59,342 nucleotides of DNA from Chitinophagaceae bacterium. Lineage in GTDB: Bacteria > Bacteroidota > Bacteroidia > Chitinophagales > Chitinophagaceae. Each line of letters opens with the position of its first letter. The first letter of the stretch is position 1. Of the stretch, positions 33,579-42,269 are shown piece after piece. A program made the translations under genes and the position numbers. Where the stretch lies: positions 1 through 59,342 of the forward strand of contig JAEUVD010000009.1 in NCBI GenBank assembly GCA_016787065.1, written 5' to 3'. The notes under the pieces were generated by a model. It searched no databases. It was given only the letters and a program-made list of their open reading frames with translations, and was not told where the DNA came from.

Positions 33579-34433
33579 GTGCATCGCTTAGTTGTAATCG
33601 GAGGGCCTACAGCATCAGGCAAAACAGCATTAGCAATTGAATGGGCCCTGAAATATAATACCGAAATCTTGTCGGCCGACAGCAGGCAATGTTATCGCGA
33701 GCTAGGCATTGGTGTAGCTAAACCCTCTTTAGAAGAACTTCATAAGGTACCTCATCATTTCATCAATTCGCATTCAATTCATGAAGAAATATCGGCAGCC
33801 GATTACGAAGAATATGGTTTACATTGTTTAACTACTTTGTTTCAGCAATATGAAACCGTTGTGTGCGTAGGAGGAACCGGACTCTACATTAAAGCCTTGT
33901 GTGAAGGATTAGATGCAATGCCTTCAATCAACAAAACGATTCAACTGGAAACAGAAGAACAGTACCATGCGCTCGGTTTAAACTGGCTTCAAGCACAACT
34001 TCAACAAGAAGATGTTGCCTTTTTTGAATCGGGTGACAGAAACAACCCTGCACGTTTATTGCGTGCTTTAATATTTAAGCGTTCAACGGGTAAATCTATC
34101 CTTCAGTACAGAACCGGACAACAAAAAACGCGACCATTTCACATAGACTATTTCCTTTTGGAACCAGATCGAAATACCTTGTACGAGCGTATTAATAAAC
34201 GGGTAGATGTTATGATACAACAAGGATTGGTTGATGAAGCCCGAAACCTCTACCCATATCGAACACTAAAGAATTTGCAAACAGTAGGCTATCAAGAACT
34301 CTTTGCTCACTTCAACGGGGAATGTTCACTAGAAGAATCCATCGATAAAATAAAACAACATAGTCGGAATTATGCGAAACGACAACTCACTTGGTTCAAA
34401 AATCAAGGTCATTTTGTGAAAATAATAAATTGA
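33579..34433 (+). CDS. miaA: tRNA dimethylallyltransferase
   Basis: This 284-residue protein starts at GTG, two bases after the preceding gene. It has the P-loop GPTASGKT (9-16), ILSADSRQCYRELGIG, VCVGGTGLYIKAL and the C-terminal LQTVGYQELFAHF block. It transfers a dimethylallyl group to A37 of tRNAs that read UNN codons. The protein is slightly shorter than the E. coli enzyme, mainly at the C-terminus, but all motifs are present. Confidence 0.94.
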   Translation: MHRLVVIGGPTASGKTALAIEWALKYNTEILSADSRQCYRELGIGVAKPSLEELHKVPHHFINSHSIHEEISAADYEEYGLHCLTTLFQQYETVVCVGGTGLYIKALCEGLDAMPSINKTIQLETEEQYHALGLNWLQAQLQQEDVAFFESGDRNNPARLLRALIFKRSTGKSILQYRTGQQKTRPFHIDYFLLEPDRNTLYERINKRVDVMIQQGLVDEARNLYPYRTLKNLQTVGYQELFAHFNGECSLEESIDKIKQHSRNYAKRQLTWFKNQGHFVKIIN

Positions 34434-34521
34434 AAATGAACGAGTTATATTTTCATTTTGTGAAATACGTCGTTTCTATGACTTTTTTTTCAAAAAAAGG
34501 AATTAGTTTTCCACAATCTGA

Positions 34522-35517
34522 ATGAATGACAAGTCGAAAGATAGAGACCTGGATGACTTCATCAATGAATTAAAGAAGTCGGCGGACAAACGTTATGCTC
34601 CGTTAAGCCCGGAAGCCGGACAGTTTGAGTATGAATATATACTTAACAATCCGGACTTGTTGAATCGTGTATCATCAATGCATGCGCAATTACAAGAAAC
34701 GCAACAGCAATTAAAAACATTGGATGAAAATCAATCGGCCATTAAAGAACAAATTTCGGAGTTAACCAATATAGTGGCAGAAGCTCCATCTCAAATCGCT
34801 AATGATGTTACGCATAAAGTAGAAAATTTTCTTACCTATTATACCAATAAGGTAGGGGAAAAAATTACTTCGCATGAGCATAAGATGGAGTTGGAGCGAA
34901 AAAAAATATTAGAAGAATACACGCGCTTACGAGAAGAAGCCAAGCGTATTTATGAAAACCCAACCAATCCGGTGATAATGGGCGTACCTGGTTCAGGTAC
35001 AGAAGCCATGCCCTATTTAGCCTATTTGAAGCAAGAAATATCAAAAGAAACAAATGCTTCGCATCAAGAATTGAATAGCAAACTTAATTCATTAGAAGGC
35101 TATTTAAAGGACTTAAAGCGCGATCAGAATGCAGCAGAAACTTCAGCTGTTAAAAATAAAACAACACTCTTTTCCGGCTCCATACCTTCTTGGCTTTATA
35201 TTTTGAATATTATTTTGCTGGCAGGTATCTTCTTATTTTTAGTTCATCATTTCGTGGCGAATTATTCTATAAGAATTGAACCGTCTTATTCAAAACCATT
35301 TAGAGAAGAGGTAAGGTTACAGGATGCAAAAAGCACCTCCGTACCTGAATTACTGCCCATTCCGGCTAAGGAGATACCGAAAGAAAACCATAAACCTCAC
35401 AGAACCCAACCTAGTTCGGAAGGAAGTGATGTAGCCCTCATTAATTACAGCGACACCAATTATATGAATTCGTTACTTACCCTCGAGCAAAAACGAACAC
35501 TGGATTCATTACGTTAA
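34522..35517 (+). CDS. Coiled-coil single-pass membrane protein, unknown function
   Basis: This 331-residue protein has a charged N-terminus and a predicted coiled coil from about residue 45 to 145 (AQLQETQQQLKTLDENQ, MELERKKILEEYTRLREEAKR). A second helical stretch covers about 168-205. One membrane segment covers about 222-246, and a polar proline-rich tail follows. I do not recognise a family. The layout suggests a cytoplasmic scaffold anchored in the membrane with a short periplasmic tail. It stands alone between miaA and an M1 peptidase. An A/T-only inverted stretch (about 34490-34508) precedes it. Confidence 0.68.
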   Translation: MNDKSKDRDLDDFINELKKSADKRYAPLSPEAGQFEYEYILNNPDLLNRVSSMHAQLQETQQQLKTLDENQSAIKEQISELTNIVAEAPSQIANDVTHKVENFLTYYTNKVGEKITSHEHKMELERKKILEEYTRLREEAKRIYENPTNPVIMGVPGSGTEAMPYLAYLKQEISKETNASHQELNSKLNSLEGYLKDLKRDQNAAETSAVKNKTTLFSGSIPSWLYILNIILLAGIFLFLVHHFVANYSIRIEPSYSKPFREEVRLQDAKSTSVPELLPIPAKEIPKENHKPHRTQPSSEGSDVALINYSDTNYMNSLLTLEQKRTLDSLR

Positions 35518-35577
35518 ATTCTTTCCTGTATATAAAAAGAAATGGGCAAGTAGCATGAAGTGCTTTATTTTTGATTC

Positions 35578-37440
35578 ATGACAAAATACTTGCTATTTTT
35601 TTCCCTCCTATTATTATTAGCATGTTCGAATGAACAACCTTCGAACAAAAGCAACTCACCTAGCCTAAACTTCAATCATGCAATGCAAAGCTTCTCGAAT
35701 TATGAGGAGGTTACTTGCAAACATCTAGATTGGAACGCAACCATAGATTTCTCAAAAAAAATAATCTCCGGAACGGCCACTTGGAAGTTTGAAAACAAAG
35801 CAAAGGCGAAAACTATTCGTTTCGACAATCATGCACTTGCCATCAAGCAGGTACAAGTTAATGGAAGAAGCACGAACTTTAACATAGGCACCGCTTTTGA
35901 AAAATTTGGAGAAGGTTTGGAAATACCCATTCAGGAAGGCGACAGTGTGGTTGCTATTCAATATGAAACTAGTCCGAATGCTACGGCCATTCAATGGTTA
36001 GAACCTAGTCAAACTGCCGGTAAAAAACTACCGTATCTTTTCACGCAATGTGAAAGTATTCACGCCCGATCTTTGTTACCTTGTCAGGATGTACCCGCCA
36101 TCCGTATCACCTATAATGCTCAAATACAAACGCCACAAGGCATGATGGCTGTAATGAGTGCACGTAACCCTCAAGAAAAAGATCCATCAGGCAAGTATTC
36201 ATTTACCATGGAAATTCCTATTCCATCTTATCTCATTGCCTTAGCGGTTGGTGATATTTCTTATAAAGCCATCAATGAACGGAGTGGTGTTTACACAGAA
36301 CCTTCGATGCTTGATAAGGCTGCACAGGAACTTTCAGACATACCCACTATGATGAAAGCAGCGGAAGAACTTGGCGGCCCTTATCGTTGGGGGCATTATG
36401 ATGTTCTGATTGCACCGCCTTCTTTTCCGATTGGAGGTATGGAAAACCCACGGCTAACCTTTGCAACACCCACCATTATAGCCGGCGATAAAAGTTTAGT
36501 TACACTGATTGCTCATGAAATGGCACATAGTTGGAGTGGCAATTTAGTTACCAACGCTACTTGGAATGACCTCTGGTTGAATGAAGGATTTACCACTTAT
36601 TTCGAACGCCGCATCATGGAGAAAGTTGCCGGTAAAACGTATAATGATATGCTTTGGGAATTAGGTTATCAAGATTTACTCAGCGACTTGAAAGACTTTG
36701 GTGACACCAGTGCAGATACTAAACTTCGAATTGAAATTGGCGACCGTCATCCGGAAGATGCCTTTACGAATATTCCTTACGAAAAAGGCGCTGTATTTCT
36801 TCGCTTAGTAGAAGAAACCGTTGGACGTGAAAAGTTCGATCTATTTCTGAACAATTATTTTCAATCGCATGCGTTTCAACCAATGACTACCGATAAATGC
36901 TTGGCCTATATGGATGAACATTTATTTAAAGAACATCCGGATTGGAAAAGCAAAATCAACGTCCAACAATGGGTTTTTGGAAGTGGATTACCCGATAATT
37001 GTCCGCATACATTTCCTGAACGATTTCAGCAAGTTGAAGAGAAACTAAACGGAATGAAACAAGAAAACATGCTTACCGAGATGGACACCAAAACTTGGAC
37101 ACCCCATGAGTGGTTGCATTTCCTTCGTGGATTACCACATCCTTCATCTCCTTCAGTACTGGAAAAACTAGATGCTACCTTTCATTTAACACAAACAACC
37201 AATGCCGAAATTGCCATGGAATGGTATCGTTTAGGAATTAGTAGTGGTTATGATGTTATCCTTCCCAAATTAGATGCATTCTTATCGAGTGTAGGACGCA
37301 AGAAATTTTTAGTTCCCTTATACACAGAAATGATAGCGAGTACCAAATATAAAAAACTCGCACTTGATATTTTTAAAAAGTATCAAAACAACTACCATCC
37401 TCAAACTGCAAGTAAGTTGCGTTCAATTTGGAGTGAATAA
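35578..37440 (+). CDS. M1 family metallopeptidase lipoprotein (LTA4-hydrolase-like)
   Basis: This 620-residue protein has a lipoprotein signal with lipobox LLAC (cysteine 17). The exopeptidase motif GGMEN is present, as is the zinc site HEMAHSW (H313, E314, H317) with the third ligand E336 in NEGFTTYF. The C-terminal ~150 residues form a helical repeat domain as in leukotriene A4 hydrolase and its aminopeptidase relatives. It removes N-terminal residues from peptides at the periplasmic or outer-membrane surface. It lies just upstream of the eight-gene lipid-like cluster but is separated by 73 bases and is probably a separate unit. Confidence 0.93.
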   Translation: MTKYLLFFSLLLLLACSNEQPSNKSNSPSLNFNHAMQSFSNYEEVTCKHLDWNATIDFSKKIISGTATWKFENKAKAKTIRFDNHALAIKQVQVNGRSTNFNIGTAFEKFGEGLEIPIQEGDSVVAIQYETSPNATAIQWLEPSQTAGKKLPYLFTQCESIHARSLLPCQDVPAIRITYNAQIQTPQGMMAVMSARNPQEKDPSGKYSFTMEIPIPSYLIALAVGDISYKAINERSGVYTEPSMLDKAAQELSDIPTMMKAAEELGGPYRWGHYDVLIAPPSFPIGGMENPRLTFATPTIIAGDKSLVTLIAHEMAHSWSGNLVTNATWNDLWLNEGFTTYFERRIMEKVAGKTYNDMLWELGYQDLLSDLKDFGDTSADTKLRIEIGDRHPEDAFTNIPYEKGAVFLRLVEETVGREKFDLFLNNYFQSHAFQPMTTDKCLAYMDEHLFKEHPDWKSKINVQQWVFGSGLPDNCPHTFPERFQQVEEKLNGMKQENMLTEMDTKTWTPHEWLHFLRGLPHPSSPSVLEKLDATFHLTQTTNAEIAMEWYRLGISSGYDVILPKLDAFLSSVGRKKFLVPLYTEMIASTKYKKLALDIFKKYQNNYHPQTASKLRSIWSE

Positions 37441-37513
37441 TCAATTAAACGTAATGAAATCAATACATCCCGAAGCTAATTACTAATCCGTGTAACGAAA
37501 GAACTAAGGCTAT

Positions 37514-38791
37514 ATGTCAACATCCTCCGAAAAAGCAAAAAAACTAATTGCTCATTTTTCAAAATTAATGCCGTTTGAAGAGGTGCTAGATCAAGTGGTG
37601 CAGGACCCAAACCATGCGCATGATGAATACTTGAAGATTCCGGAATCTATTTCATGGAGCACCTCGTCGATGAAGAAACGACAAGCATTTATTAAGGAAC
37701 AAACGTTTGTTGAAACACCGTACTTATATGGAGAACAGCACATTGAGGATACCTCTATTTTCAAAGGAAATATTGAACAACAAATCGGTTTTACGCAAGT
37801 ACCCACAGGTATTATAGGCCCCTTAGTTATACGAGGTACTGCTGCACAAGGCTCTTTTTTTGTACCCTTAGCTACTACCGAAGGTGCCTTGGTTGCCTCC
37901 TATAACCGAGGGGCCAAAGCAACTGCCTTATGCGGTGGAATTGTATCGGTATGTTTAACAGAAGGAATACAAAGAGCGCCCTTGTTTAAATTCAAATCGC
38001 TGCAAGAGGTGGGAAAGTTTATGCAATGGACACTCTTACAATCAGCGGAATTTCATCGAATCATTTCCAACCATAGTAGGCATGCTAAACTTGAAGATTT
38101 CAAACTTAACATGGAAGGCAATCAGGTGGTTTTAATCTTTGAGTATCAAACGGGCGAAGCAGCCGGACAAAACATGGCTACCATTTGTACCGATGCGATT
38201 TGTAATTATATAATAGAGCATACCCCTATTCAACCTCAACATTGGTTTATCGAAAGCAACTATGCCGGTGATAAAAAAGCAACTGCTGTTTCGTTTACCT
38301 CCGTGCGTGGAAAAAAAGTTACGGCAGAAGCCATTATTTCCCGACAAGTGGTAAAAGAAATACTTGGTACAACCCCTGAGAAAATTGCCAGCTATTGGCA
38401 AGCATCCTCAGTGGCTGCAGTACAAAGTGGTAGCATTGGCATTCAAGGTCATTTTGCGAATGGACTAACTGCACTTTTTTTAGCAACCGGACAAGATGTG
38501 GCTTGTGTTGCAGAGGCTTATGTTGGCATTACTCGAATGGAAGTAAACCATGATCAGCAATTATATGTTTCGGTTACATTGCCCAGTTTAGTAGTTGGAA
38601 CTATTGGTGGAGGAACACAGTTACCAACCCAAAAAGAATGCTTACAATTACTCGGCTGCGAAGGCGAAGGAAGCGCGCGCAAATTTGCTGAAATATGCGG
38701 TGCAACTATTTTGGCCGGAGAATTGAGTATTGCTGCTGCTATTGCTTGTGGTAATTTTTCCAAGGCACATAAACTGTTTGGAAGAAAATAA
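37514..38791 (+). CDS. Class I 3-hydroxy-3-methylglutaryl-CoA reductase
   Basis: This 425-residue protein has the HMG-CoA reductase motifs and all four catalytic residues. These are E123 in TTEGALVAS, the lysine of GDKK (K254 or K255), D328 in ATGQDVA and H419 in the C-terminal FSKAHKLFGR. The substrate block is IGFTQVPTGIIGP. GEAAGQNM replaces the usual DAMGMNM, and GTIGGGTQLPTQ is present. It reduces HMG-CoA to mevalonate, the committed step of the mevalonate pathway. The C-terminal histidine and the GGGT motif favour class I. It is the first of eight overlapping genes, and its stop TAA shares one base with the next ATG. Confidence 0.88.
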   Translation: MSTSSEKAKKLIAHFSKLMPFEEVLDQVVQDPNHAHDEYLKIPESISWSTSSMKKRQAFIKEQTFVETPYLYGEQHIEDTSIFKGNIEQQIGFTQVPTGIIGPLVIRGTAAQGSFFVPLATTEGALVASYNRGAKATALCGGIVSVCLTEGIQRAPLFKFKSLQEVGKFMQWTLLQSAEFHRIISNHSRHAKLEDFKLNMEGNQVVLIFEYQTGEAAGQNMATICTDAICNYIIEHTPIQPQHWFIESNYAGDKKATAVSFTSVRGKKVTAEAIISRQVVKEILGTTPEKIASYWQASSVAAVQSGSIGIQGHFANGLTALFLATGQDVACVAEAYVGITRMEVNHDQQLYVSVTLPSLVVGTIGGGTQLPTQKECLQLLGCEGEGSARKFAEICGATILAGELSIAAAIACGNFSKAHKLFGRK

Positions 38792-39714
38792 TGAAAGCAT
38801 CATTACTAAAGCGGTTTTTGACTTACCAAAAGGAACGCTATCCGTTTTTGGCATACATATTTTTAATTGGTTCTTTTAGTTTTTCAGCTATTGCTTTTTC
38901 ACGCATATGTAGAGGTCAAACAACTTTTGTTCCTTTAACCACATTCGCTCTTTGTTTATTCGATACCCTTACGCTTTTTTTTATTTTACGAATCTTAGAT
39001 GAATTTAAAGACCAGGAAGATGATCGGGCATACCGTTCTTATTTACCGGTTCCAAGAGGCTTAATATCCTTAACGGAATTAAAATATATCGGCATCGTAA
39101 CGCTGATTCTTCAAGTCGGTTTAACCGCTATCTTCTTTCCTTCCTTGCTTTATCTCTTAGGTGTTGTTTACGCTTACCTATTTCTAATGAGTAAAGAATT
39201 TTTTATTCGAGCGTGGCTAAAACAAAATCAATTTTGGTATGTAACCACGCACATGCTCATTATTCCTTTGGTAGACTTCTTCGCTAGCGGCTTTGATTGG
39301 AAACTGAATCATGAACCCGCTCCATCAGGGTTAATTTTTTTCTTTGCTGTTAGTTTTATGAATGGAATTGTTTTAGAAATAGGTCGAAAAATAAAACCAC
39401 CCGATTACGAAGAACCAGGTGTGCTAAGCTATACCTTTCAATTAGGTACCCGAAGAGCTGTTATGTTATGGCTAGGTATTCTACTTGTTACCTTGGTGTT
39501 AGCCATACTAGCATCTTATGTTGCAGAACATACTTTCTATGCTTATTTCGCCTTAATACTTGTATTTATTATTTGTTTGATACCGGCCATTATGTTCCTG
39601 AAGCATCAAACAAAAAGAAATGCTAAGCTAATAGAATATAGTTCAGCCCTTTGGACTTTCGCGATGTATTTAATTATTGGTGGAATACCTATGCTTATCA
39701 GTTTGTTGAAATGA
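38791..39714 (+). CDS. UbiA-like membrane prenyltransferase homologue
   Basis: This 307-residue protein has about eight membrane segments. A first polar loop DEFKDQEDD (70-78) matches the UbiA (N/D)DxxDxxxD pattern with conservative changes. It is followed by YRSYLPVPRGLIS, as in UbiA enzymes (RPLPRG). The second loop, expected to be DxxD-rich, instead reads EIGRKIKPPDYEEPG (196-210). UbiA enzymes attach polyprenyl groups to aromatic or polar lipid acceptors. The changed second motif makes the substrate and even the activity uncertain. It overlaps HMGR by one base and the next gene by four (ATGA). Confidence 0.72.
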   Translation: MKASLLKRFLTYQKERYPFLAYIFLIGSFSFSAIAFSRICRGQTTFVPLTTFALCLFDTLTLFFILRILDEFKDQEDDRAYRSYLPVPRGLISLTELKYIGIVTLILQVGLTAIFFPSLLYLLGVVYAYLFLMSKEFFIRAWLKQNQFWYVTTHMLIIPLVDFFASGFDWKLNHEPAPSGLIFFFAVSFMNGIVLEIGRKIKPPDYEEPGVLSYTFQLGTRRAVMLWLGILLVTLVLAILASYVAEHTFYAYFALILVFIICLIPAIMFLKHQTKRNAKLIEYSSALWTFAMYLIIGGIPMLISLLK

Positions 39715-42269
39715 ACATAATTTACTCCCATAATCAACCTAGGCAAGATCCAAATTTTGGTGGCAAAGCCAATCAACTGCTTGCTGTACTTGAGCATGGT
39801 TTTAACGTACCTGAGTTTATCATTATCCCTGCGGATTACCTAAAATCCCTTATTCCAAACAACATTTCTTCCACTGAACAATTTATACGGGGCTATCAAT
39901 TCAAAGAGGAATTCCTTACCGCCATCAGTTCTTATTTTGAAGATATACCTTTCCTTGCGGTGCGTTCTTCTGCTATACAAGAAGATGGTAAAAAATTCTC
40001 ATTTGCAGGACAATTCGATACGAAACTTTTTGTTTCAAAAGAAAATCTACAGGAAGCACTGATTGAAGTTTGGTTATCTGCCTACACCCAACGAGTAATT
40101 CGTTATCAGCAACATCATCAACTTGCTTCCGATGGGATAGCTATCATAATTCAACGAATGATACCTTCAGAAAGTTCGGGTGTTGCATTTTCGGTTAACC
40201 CTATCACAGGGAATAAGCATGAAATAATCATTAATGCCACATGGGGATTAGGAGAAGGTATTGTTTCCGGTGAATTAAATACAGATACCTTTACTTTAAT
40301 TGATGAACAATGCACATCACAAGTTGTTGAAAAAAATTGGGCGTTTCGATTGGATGAATCCAATCAGAGTGGAACCTCCAAACAAGAAGTATCTTCTGAA
40401 GATGTTTCAAAACCAAGCTTAACTGCTTCACAAATTTTAGAGGTTGGTAGCACAGTAAAAAAACTTGCCGATCTTTTTCAAACACCACAAGATGTTGAAT
40501 TTGCATTCTATAATAATACGTTATACGTTTTACAAACTCGAGCAATTACTGCTCTTAGTAAGCAATCAACAACAATTTGGGATAATAGCAATATTGTTGA
40601 AAGTTATCCCGCACTAACTTCTCCGCTAACGTTCTCTTTCATTGTAAAAATGTACGAGGCTGTTTATACGCAACTTTCTATCATCATGGGAATACGTAAA
40701 AAAACAGTAGAACAACATGCCGCGGTTTATGCAAACATGCTTGGCTTACTTTATGGTCGCGTGTATTACAATCTCAATAATTGGCATAAATCCTTATCGC
40801 TATTACCGGGATATACCTTGAATGCTCAGTTTATGGATAGCATGATGGGAGTAAAAGAAAAATTTGATACTCCAATTGAAACGAATACTTCCACATGGAA
40901 GGAATATTGGTATGTTGTTGTGGCTTTATGTAAAATTATTCGAAGACATCAATCGATTCAAAAAGACAGAATAGCATTTCAGTCTTACTTTAACCAAGTT
41001 ATGGCAACCAACCAAGCACTCGATTTTGATACGATGTCGGCTCAAGAAATTCTAACACATTATCAAACCTTCGAGCAAACCTTGGTAAAAAAATGGCAAG
41101 CACCCTTAGTCAATGATTTCTTTTGTATGATTTATTTTGGTGTGCTTCAAAAACTAGTTGTTGCTTATAAGCTTGATTCAAGTGGCACCTTGCATAACGA
41201 TTTGGTGAGTGGTGCGAAGGATATCATTTCAACAGAACCCATTTCACTTACTCAATCTATCGTAAAACTAATTTTGGATTCTAAGCTTGCTACAGACCTA
41301 TTTCAAAATAAAAATACCCATGAAATAGTACAAGAATTAAAGCAACCGGAATTTGATGCTATTCAACAAGCCATTTCAAATTATCTCAACAAATGGGGTG
41401 AGCGATGTGTTGGTGAGCTTAAATTAGAAACTATAACCTATAAACAACAACCGGAAAACTACCTTAAAATTTTACAACATTATGTTCGGAATGGACAAGT
41501 TGAAATAAACACAAAACCCAATCCGCTACGAGCACAGGCTGAAGAATTGGTTGCTCAAAAACTAAAAGGAAAGCCCTTTAAGAAAATGCTGTTTAACTAT
41601 GTACTAAAAAAAGCAAGATACTTAGTAAGTCACCGTGAAAATTTACGTTTTGAACGAACACGAGGTTTTGGTATGGTTCGTAACATGATGTTGGCTATCG
41701 GACATAAATTAGCATCAAAATCTATATTGCTACACGAACGAGATATTTTTTTTCTTGCCCAAAAAGAAATAGTAGATTATCTCTTAGGAACATCTGTTCA
41801 AGTGGATTTGAAATCGATCGTGGCACTACGTAAAATAGAATATCAACATTTCGAAAATCTAGATTTACCGGAACGAATTAAAACACGGGAAGATGTGTAT
41901 TCGGAATTGAATTTTAAAAAGCCCATTCAAGCTACAGAAATTGAGAATCAACTAAAAGGTATTGGTTGTTGTGCTGGCCATGTTAGAGCGAAGGTTTCCG
42001 TTATTCATTCACCCCATGAGATAGCGCATTTGAATAACACCATTTTAGTTACGGCCAGTACCGACCCGGGCTGGGTAGTACTATTTCCAAGTGCAGCGGC
42101 CATTGTAGTAGAGCGAGGAAGTTTGCTGAGTCATTCGGCCATTGTATCACGAGAAATGGGTATACCTTGTATTGTTGGCGTTAAAAATTTATTGAAGTTG
42201 GTAAAAACCGGGGATACCCTTGATATAAATGGTGCTACCGGTGAAATAAACATTATTAGCCGAAGTTGA
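39711..42269 (+). CDS. PEP-synthase/rifampin-phosphotransferase-like dikinase
   Basis: This 852-residue protein has an N-terminal PEP/pyruvate-binding ATP-grasp domain (FGGKANQLL, LAVRSSAIQEDG, FAGQFDT, SSGVAFSVNP, WGLGEGIVSG). A ~450-residue helical middle follows. The C-terminal swivelling domain has the phospho-histidine in GSLLSHSAIVSREMGIPCIVG (H808). The layout and length match rifampin phosphotransferase more than PEP synthase, because no C-terminal PEP-binding barrel is present. Such enzymes split ATP into AMP and phosphate and phosphorylate a hydroxyl on a small molecule. I chose the ATG at 39711, which overlaps the previous stop (ATGA). Confidence 0.82.
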   Translation: MNIIYSHNQPRQDPNFGGKANQLLAVLEHGFNVPEFIIIPADYLKSLIPNNISSTEQFIRGYQFKEEFLTAISSYFEDIPFLAVRSSAIQEDGKKFSFAGQFDTKLFVSKENLQEALIEVWLSAYTQRVIRYQQHHQLASDGIAIIIQRMIPSESSGVAFSVNPITGNKHEIIINATWGLGEGIVSGELNTDTFTLIDEQCTSQVVEKNWAFRLDESNQSGTSKQEVSSEDVSKPSLTASQILEVGSTVKKLADLFQTPQDVEFAFYNNTLYVLQTRAITALSKQSTTIWDNSNIVESYPALTSPLTFSFIVKMYEAVYTQLSIIMGIRKKTVEQHAAVYANMLGLLYGRVYYNLNNWHKSLSLLPGYTLNAQFMDSMMGVKEKFDTPIETNTSTWKEYWYVVVALCKIIRRHQSIQKDRIAFQSYFNQVMATNQALDFDTMSAQEILTHYQTFEQTLVKKWQAPLVNDFFCMIYFGVLQKLVVAYKLDSSGTLHNDLVSGAKDIISTEPISLTQSIVKLILDSKLATDLFQNKNTHEIVQELKQPEFDAIQQAISNYLNKWGERCVGELKLETITYKQQPENYLKILQHYVRNGQVEINTKPNPLRAQAEELVAQKLKGKPFKKMLFNYVLKKARYLVSHRENLRFERTRGFGMVRNMMLAIGHKLASKSILLHERDIFFLAQKEIVDYLLGTSVQVDLKSIVALRKIEYQHFENLDLPERIKTREDVYSELNFKKPIQATEIENQLKGIGCCAGHVRAKVSVIHSPHEIAHLNNTILVTASTDPGWVVLFPSAAAIVVERGSLLSHSAIVSREMGIPCIVGVKNLLKLVKTGDTLDINGATGEINIISRS

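Noticed and set aside
34490..34508. CTTTTTTTTCAAAAAAAG hairpin upstream of the coiled-coil protein
   Set aside because: It is only A-T pairs with a two-base loop, unlikely to be a stable RNA element; such runs are common in AT-rich spacers.
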